Source: Chitinimonas_A lacunae
Lineage (GTDB): Bacteria > Pseudomonadota > Gammaproteobacteria > Burkholderiales > Chitinimonadaceae
DNA: 64,000 nt
Direction: 5' to 3'
NCBI RefSeq assembly: GCF_042650885.1
Contig: NZ_JBHSBU010000001.1
Location: forward strand, 3,348,001-3,412,000
Made by a program: the position numbers and the translations under genes. Position 1 is the first letter of the stretch. Each line of letters begins with the position of its first letter. The notes beneath the pieces are model-generated. The model made no database searches. It saw nothing but the letters and a program-made list of their open reading frames with translations, and was not told the origin of the DNA. Below are positions 59,541 through 64,000 of the stretch, one piece after another.

Positions 59541-59590
59541 GTTGCTGGGTGAGATCTTTCCGGAGACAAGGGGAGAGACCGGCTTCCCTC

Positions 59591-61891
59591 TTAAAACCCG
59601 GCGAACTTGAGACTGGCCACCAGTGGTTTGCCCTTCTTGGCCCGTTTGCCGAGATAGGGCGCCATATCGTTGGCGTCGAGCGTCAGCGTCTGCGGCTTGC
59701 CACCGCGACCGGTACCGTTGATCACCAGGCTGTCGCCATCGCTGACCGTGATATCGAGCAGGGTTTCGCCTTCATCGAGCGCCATGGTGATCACGCCCCG
59801 GCCGCCGCTGAGCGACTTGAATTCGGCCAGCGGGAAGATATGCAGCCGGTTGGCACTCGACAGACAGGCCACCACACTCGTTTCACGTGAAACAAACGGG
59901 GTCAGCCGCAGCAGGGTTTCGCCGGTTTCGAGACTGACAAAAGCCTTGCCGGCCTTTTGCCGGGTCAGCAGATCCTTGAATTCGCAATAGAAGCCGTAAC
60001 CCGAGCTGCCCGCCACCAGCAGTTGCTGTTCGGGAGTGCCGGTCAGGATCTGTACGATCCGGCTCTTGGGGCTGATATCGATCAGCGAGGCTACCGGTAC
60101 CCCATCGCCGCGTCCGCCCGGCAGATTGCCGGCGAGCAGGTTGTACACCCGGCCATCCGAGCCCAGCAGCGCCAGCGTATCGACGCTGCGGCATTCAAGC
60201 GCGGCGAGCAGGGTGTCGCCTTCCTTGAAACCGAGATTCTGCAATTCGATGCCATGGCCGCTGCGGCTGCGGATCCAGCCCTTCTGCGACAGCAGCACGG
60301 TAAGCGGCTCGTCCACCACCGTGACAGCGATGCTGGCCTTTTCGCTCGCTTCGATCAGCGTCCGACGTGCATCGCCATAGGTTTTGGCGTCGTCGCGGAT
60401 TTCCTTGATCAACAGCTTTTGCAGCGCATCGTCGTGGCCGAGCAGATGTTCCAGCTCGGCTTTCTCGTCGCGCAGCTTGGCCAGTTCCTGCTCGATCTTG
60501 ATCCCTTCGAGCCGGGCCAGCTGGCGCAGGCGGATTTCCAGAATATCGTCGGCCTGCCGTTCGCTCAGTTGGAAAGCCTCGATCAGCGCGGCCTTGGGTT
60601 CATCCGATTCGCGGATGATGCGGATCACTTCATCGATATGCAGAAAGACCGTCAGGCGGCCTTCGAGAATATGGATACGGTCGTCCACCTCGCCCAGCCG
60701 ATGACGGACACGGCGGCGCACGGTGGTGAAGCGGTAGGCGATCCATTCGCTGAGCAACTGGCGCAGCGATTTCTGCTGCGGCCGGCCGTCGAGTCCGATC
60801 GCCACCAGGTTGATGCTGCTCGAACCTTCGAGGCTGGTGTGGGTGAGCAGCATATTCATGAATTCGTCGGGGCTCTGGCGCGAGGACTTGGGCTCGAACA
60901 CCAGCCGCACCGCCACGTCCTTGCCCGATTCGTCGCGGACCGTGTCGAGCTGGCTCAGCAGCAACTGCTTGAGCTGGGTCTGCTCCTGGGTTAGCGCCTT
61001 CTTGCCCTTCTTGATCTTGGGATTGGTCAGATCCTCGATTTCTTCGAGCACCCGCTGCGACGAGGTATGCGGTGGCAGCTCGTACACCACGGCCTGCCAC
61101 TGACCACGTGCCAGTTCCTCGATCTTCCAGCGGGCCCGCACCGTGAGCGTGCCGCGACCCGATTCATAGGCGGCCAGAATGTCCTTGGGTGCCGAGATGA
61201 TCTGCCCGCCGCCGGGAAAGTCGGGGCCGGCCACATACGCCATCAGATCGGCGAGCGGCAGCGTGGGCTTCTTGATCAGGGCAATGGCGGCTTCGGCGAT
61301 TTCGCGCAGATTGTGCGATGGGATTTCGGTGGCCATGCCGACTGCGATTCCCGAGGCGCCGTTGAGCAACAGCATGGGTAGCCGGGCCGGCAGCAGGGTC
61401 GGTTCCTCGAACGAGCCGTCGTAATTGGGTTTGAGGTCGACCGTGCCACGGTCGATTTCCGCCAGCAGCAGCGAGGCAATCGGGGTCAGACGGGCTTCGG
61501 TGTAGCGCATGGCCGCGGCACCGTCGCCGTCGCGTGAGCCGAAATTGCCGTGGCCGTCGACCAGCGGATAGCGCAGCGAGAAATCCTGTGCCAGTCGCAC
61601 CATGGCATCGTAGGCCGAGGCGTCGCCGTGCGGATGGAATTTACCCAGCACCTCACCGACCACACGCGCCGATTTGACCGGCTTGGCACTGGCGCCCAGC
61701 CCCATCTCGTGCATGGCGTAGAGAATGCGCCGCTGCACCGGTTTCTGCCCGTCGCAGACATCGGGCAGGGCTCGGCCCTTGACCACCGAGACGGCGTATT
61801 CGAGATAGGCCCGTTCGGCATATTGACCCAGCGGCACACTGTCGCTGGCGGAAAAATCGGCGGGAAGAGCAGGGGACGGCGCGTCAGTCAT
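59591..61891 (-). CDS. parC: DNA topoisomerase IV subunit A
   Basis: A 766-residue type IIA topoisomerase subunit. It has YAERAYLEYAVSVVKGRALPDV, KPVQRRILYAMHEMG, GKFHPHGDASAYDAMVRLAQDF, and the AAAMRYTEARLTP segment with the active-site Tyr (about residue 117). The C-terminal beta-pinwheel domain (about 480-766) has the short repeats expected of ParC. It decatenates daughter chromosomes with ParE, which is not in this window. The ATG at 61891 gives MTDAPSPALPADF; the longer frame adds a basic extension. A parS-like site lies within the gene. Confidence 0.95.
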   Translation of the reverse strand: MTDAPSPALPADFSASDSVPLGQYAERAYLEYAVSVVKGRALPDVCDGQKPVQRRILYAMHEMGLGASAKPVKSARVVGEVLGKFHPHGDASAYDAMVRLAQDFSLRYPLVDGHGNFGSRDGDGAAAMRYTEARLTPIASLLLAEIDRGTVDLKPNYDGSFEEPTLLPARLPMLLLNGASGIAVGMATEIPSHNLREIAEAAIALIKKPTLPLADLMAYVAGPDFPGGGQIISAPKDILAAYESGRGTLTVRARWKIEELARGQWQAVVYELPPHTSSQRVLEEIEDLTNPKIKKGKKALTQEQTQLKQLLLSQLDTVRDESGKDVAVRLVFEPKSSRQSPDEFMNMLLTHTSLEGSSSINLVAIGLDGRPQQKSLRQLLSEWIAYRFTTVRRRVRHRLGEVDDRIHILEGRLTVFLHIDEVIRIIRESDEPKAALIEAFQLSERQADDILEIRLRQLARLEGIKIEQELAKLRDEKAELEHLLGHDDALQKLLIKEIRDDAKTYGDARRTLIEASEKASIAVTVVDEPLTVLLSQKGWIRSRSGHGIELQNLGFKEGDTLLAALECRSVDTLALLGSDGRVYNLLAGNLPGGRGDGVPVASLIDISPKSRIVQILTGTPEQQLLVAGSSGYGFYCEFKDLLTRQKAGKAFVSLETGETLLRLTPFVSRETSVVACLSSANRLHIFPLAEFKSLSGGRGVITMALDEGETLLDITVSDGDSLVINGTGRGGKPQTLTLDANDMAPYLGKRAKKGKPLVASLKFAGF
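59879..59894. other. parS site inside parC
   Basis: CGTTTCACGTGAAACA contains the complete 14-base core palindrome and matches 15 of 16 bases of the extended consensus TGTTTCACGTGAAACA. It lies in the C-terminal coding part of parC. Confidence 0.82.
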
Positions 61892-62204
61892 GAGGCGAAG
61901 GAAATTCTTGGATGACGAAAGGCGGCGCGATGATGGCACAGACACGCCAGCGAAACCAGCCTGCCGGCAGCCAGCAAACGGCCGGGGACTGGCGGTGCAA
62001 CTCTGCTATGTGTTTTGGGAATGCCTATATAGGGTAAATGCAAGATACAGGCTTGATATGTAATCGAAATATCCATGCGTAAATTGCATAGCTTGCTTTG
62101 ATGGCTGGATAGTTCGGTGAAACATCGTTCACCAAGAATAGCGCCCCTGAGTCGATTTGGGAAACCGTCTGTACGCAATTTCTTCCGGACGGTCGCCGCG
62201 CAAG
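61892..62204. other. Spacer upstream of parC
   Basis: About 313 bases upstream of parC. The part 62000-62100 is AT-rich and probably carries the leftward parC promoter. No gene recognised. Confidence 0.4.
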
Positions 62205-62411
62205 ATGACGACAATGGTGTCAGCCTCCCCAGCGGTCCGCCTCAGCCATTCTTCTGCCGACACAGCGGGGTCCGACGCCGAGTTGCTCAGCCAGCTGCGC
62301 CATGGTGCTTATTTGGCGCGCTGGAGTCCGCGTATCCGGACCTCAAAACCCAGGGGCGCAGCGCTCAAGCAGGCTTGGCGGCGTTGGCTGTGGCGTGGCC
62401 TTATTCCTTGA
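62205..62411 (+). CDS. Small basic hypothetical protein (uncertain)
   Basis: A 68-residue frame with a Ser/Ala-rich N-terminus and an Arg/Trp-rich C-terminus (LKQAWRRWLWRGLIP). No family recognised. The stop overlaps the 3' end of the convergent metallophosphoesterase by 11 bases. It may not be a gene; kept because it is the only candidate in a 500-base gap. Confidence 0.3.
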   Translation: MTTMVSASPAVRLSHSSADTAGSDAELLSQLRHGAYLARWSPRIRTSKPRGAALKQAWRRWLWRGLIP

Positions 62412-63219
62412 GACCCAGACCGGTCAGGCGATAGGCGCGTGCCTGGATAAAGGCGTCGCTGGCTGCGTGGTAATCCCAGCGCTCGATCAGGCAGCCGCAA
62501 TGGCCGTCTTCCTTGACGTGGCGCAGCAGATTGATCGAGTTGGGCGCATCGTGGCGGACCCGGGCCGACAGCGCCGTGCCGGCCTGCACCACCCATAGCT
62601 CGCGCTCCAGATCGGGATGGCGCTCGTTGAGCATCCGCACGAAAGGCAGATGGATATGGCCGCCCAGCAGCAGATCGGCGCCCGCCTCGGTCCAGGCGCG
62701 GGCCGCGGCGGCGTGGCCGTGCAGCAGATTGGTCTCATCCTCGGCTTGGGTCACATGCATGGGCTGGTGGGTCACGACGATGCGCAACTGACCCGGTTTG
62801 GCGGCGGCAAGCCTCGCTTTGACCGAGGCGATCTGGGCCGCCGAGACCTCGCCATCGACATGGCGCCGGGGCCGGGTGGTGTTGACGCCGATCAGCAGCC
62901 AGTCGGGCAGGTCGATCACCGGTTCCAGCTCACTGCCGAATACCCGGCAGAAATTGGCATAGGGGTGAAACAGCCGCGCCAGCGGATTGAACAGTGGAAT
63001 ATCGTGGTTGCCCGGCAGCACCATCTGCGTGGGCACCGCCAACTGGTCGAAGAAGGCGCGGGCGCGGGCGAATTCGCTGCGGCGGGCGCGCTGGGTGATA
63101 TCGCCCGAAGCAACCATCAGGCTGGGATTTTCCGACGCCACCAGTCGCGCCAAAGCCGCCATCACGGCCGGGACTTCGGTGCCGAAATGCGAATCGGACA
63201 GATGCAGTAATACGCTCAT
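62401..63219 (-). CDS. Calcineurin-like metallophosphoesterase (CpdA-like)
   Basis: A 272-residue two-metal phosphoesterase. The motifs are complete: HLSDSHFG, SGDITQ, LPGNHDIP, VTHQPMH and GGHIHLP. CpdA-like cAMP phosphodiesterases and other class III enzymes share this order; the substrate is open. The start at 63219 overlaps the end of the upstream lipid-kinase gene by four bases (ATGA), so the two are coupled, and a lipid-linked phosphate is a possible substrate. Confidence 0.9.
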   Translation of the reverse strand: MSVLLHLSDSHFGTEVPAVMAALARLVASENPSLMVASGDITQRARRSEFARARAFFDQLAVPTQMVLPGNHDIPLFNPLARLFHPYANFCRVFGSELEPVIDLPDWLLIGVNTTRPRRHVDGEVSAAQIASVKARLAAAKPGQLRIVVTHQPMHVTQAEDETNLLHGHAAAARAWTEAGADLLLGGHIHLPFVRMLNERHPDLERELWVVQAGTALSARVRHDAPNSINLLRHVKEDGHCGCLIERWDYHAASDAFIQARAYRLTGLGLKE

Positions 63220-64000
63220 TCCAAAGGCCCCGTCGGCTCTGCGGCCACCAGATACAAAGGATGCGGCGCCACCTCGAAATGCAGCGGCGGCCGCAGCCAC
63301 AGGATTTCTCCGTCGACCGCCACCTTGATGCGGTGGCTGCCGTAGTGCAAACGCGGCTCCACCGTCATGTGGCGGAAGGCGGAGCGTTGTACTTCCTCGG
63401 CGTCGGCGAGTTTGCCGAAGGCACTGCGCAACATCAGCCATAGCATGGTCAGCCGGCTGACCGGATGCAGCGCCAGCGCCGCCAGTTCGCCCTGCTCGAT
63501 CCGTTCGGCTTCGGGCAGGCCGAGTTGCTTCAATTGCAGCGCGTTATTGCCAACGAACAGCGTGGTGGCGTGGATGATGCGGATCTGTTCGCCGCGTACC
63601 AGCTCGATATTGAGCCGGCGATGTTCGCGCAGCACGGTGGCAATCGCGGAGCCCAGTGCCACCAGCCGGCTGCGGCCGTATTGGCGCTTCCACTGTTCGC
63701 GGTCTTCGAGCAATTTGGGATAGAGGCCGATGCTGGCATTGACCAGAAAACGGTGGCCGTTGACCTGGCCGACCTGGACCGGCCGCACCGGCGCCTGGAC
63801 CAGTGCCCGGGCGGCGGTGGCGATGTCCTGCGAGATGCCGTTGGCGCGGCCGAAGTAATTGAAGGTGCCCTGGGGCAGCACGCCGAACGGCAGGCCGTAG
63901 TCGAGCACTTCCTGGGCAACGGCGTTGATGGTGCCGTCGCCGCCTGCTGCCACCACCACCCCGCGTTCGCGCTGGGCCAGTTCCACCGCGCGCCGGGCGA
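63216..64000 (-). CDS. Diacylglycerol/lipid kinase family protein (5' end beyond the window)
   Basis: At least 260 residues of a YegS/DagK-type kinase; the N-terminus lies beyond base 64000. The phosphate-binding loop VVAAGGDGTINAVAQEVL and LPQGTFNYFGRA (GTxNxFA-type motif) identify the catalytic domain. The C-terminal beta domain contains HATTLFVGNNALQ and the IKVAVDGEILWL segment. It phosphorylates diacylglycerol, sphingoid bases or similar lipids. With the ceramidase in the same window, a sphingoid base is an attractive but unproven substrate. Confidence 0.88.
   Translation of the reverse strand, partial: ARRAVELAQRERGVVVAAGGDGTINAVAQEVLDYGLPFGVLPQGTFNYFGRANGISQDIATAARALVQAPVRPVQVGQVNGHRFLVNASIGLYPKLLEDREQWKRQYGRSRLVALGSAIATVLREHRRLNIELVRGEQIRIIHATTLFVGNNALQLKQLGLPEAERIEQGELAALALHPVSRLTMLWLMLRSAFGKLADAEEVQRSAFRHMTVEPRLHYGSHRIKVAVDGEILWLRPPLHFEVAPHPLYLVAAEPTGPLE

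Noticed and set aside
61100..61112. CCACGTGCC in parC as a possible fourth parS site
   Set aside because: Only the CACGTG centre matches; flanking GTTT/AAAC are missing.

Overview
The window looks like a chromosomal segment of a GC-rich betaproteobacterium, most likely Neisseriales (Chromobacteriaceae or a relative). The supporting signs are the betaproteobacterial-style protein sequences, the order zapB-like - zapA - 6S RNA - fau, betaproteobacterial-type argA and purE/purK/purC genes, and a CreBC/CreD system. No rRNA, tRNA, CRISPR array or intact insertion sequence was recognised. Three sites match or nearly match the ParB-binding palindrome parS (about 1.69, 50.0 and 59.9 kb). This suggests the segment lies in the origin-proximal part of the chromosome.

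Left part (0-12 kb), mostly housekeeping: start of argA, an AlkB-like dioxygenase, the CreBC two-component system, a DinB-family protein, a TlpA-like thioredoxin, the GTPase RbgA, a BtuF-like binding protein, zapB-like/zapA/6S RNA/fau, a CDF metal transporter, an EVE-domain protein, a TauE/SafE permease, proline iminopeptidase and a VOC protein. Then come an AT-rich, gene-poor stretch with a G-quadruplex motif, a holin/endolysin-like gene pair, a secreted GH5 endoglycoceramidase-like enzyme, a double-frameshifted zinc-ribbon pseudogene, several small genes and an HD-GYP phosphodiesterase.

Middle (19.6-31 kb): purE-purK and purC flank a two-gene OLD-like ATPase/TOPRIM-like module (candidate phage defence) and a periplasmic solute-binding protein. 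After purC, behind an AT-rich leader, lies an orphan protein with the Ser-Gly-Cys ... His signature of CNF1/BLF1-type glutamine deamidase toxins. This is the most striking candidate for something undescribed. A degenerate EAL-HDOD protein, a second TauE/SafE permease and a MocR regulator follow.

31.3-43.05 kb is a compact heavy-metal (probably copper/silver) island. It holds an HME-RND tripartite efflux pump with small His-rich and periplasmic accessory proteins, a YVTN beta-propeller, a Met-rich periplasmic protein, a DUF2933-like membrane protein, an ICMT-like methyltransferase and a P1B ATPase. No regulator is encoded inside the island.

43.2-56.2 kb looks like a lipid-catabolic neighbourhood. 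A minus-strand operon (GMC oxidoreductase, an aldehyde dehydrogenase fused to a probable GMC small subunit, and a fold-III PLP enzyme) diverges from a neutral ceramidase and a FadL-type outer-membrane channel. A TetR regulator and a large indolepyruvate ferredoxin oxidoreductase follow. With the GH5 endoglycoceramidase-like enzyme at 14 kb, the organism could release ceramide from glycosphingolipids and then cleave it to sphingosine and fatty acid. The right end carries creD with a previously overlooked 34-residue lipoprotein, two small hypothetical genes, parC, a metallophosphoesterase and the 3' part of a lipid kinase. Many long antisense open frames are GC-driven shadows and were left out.
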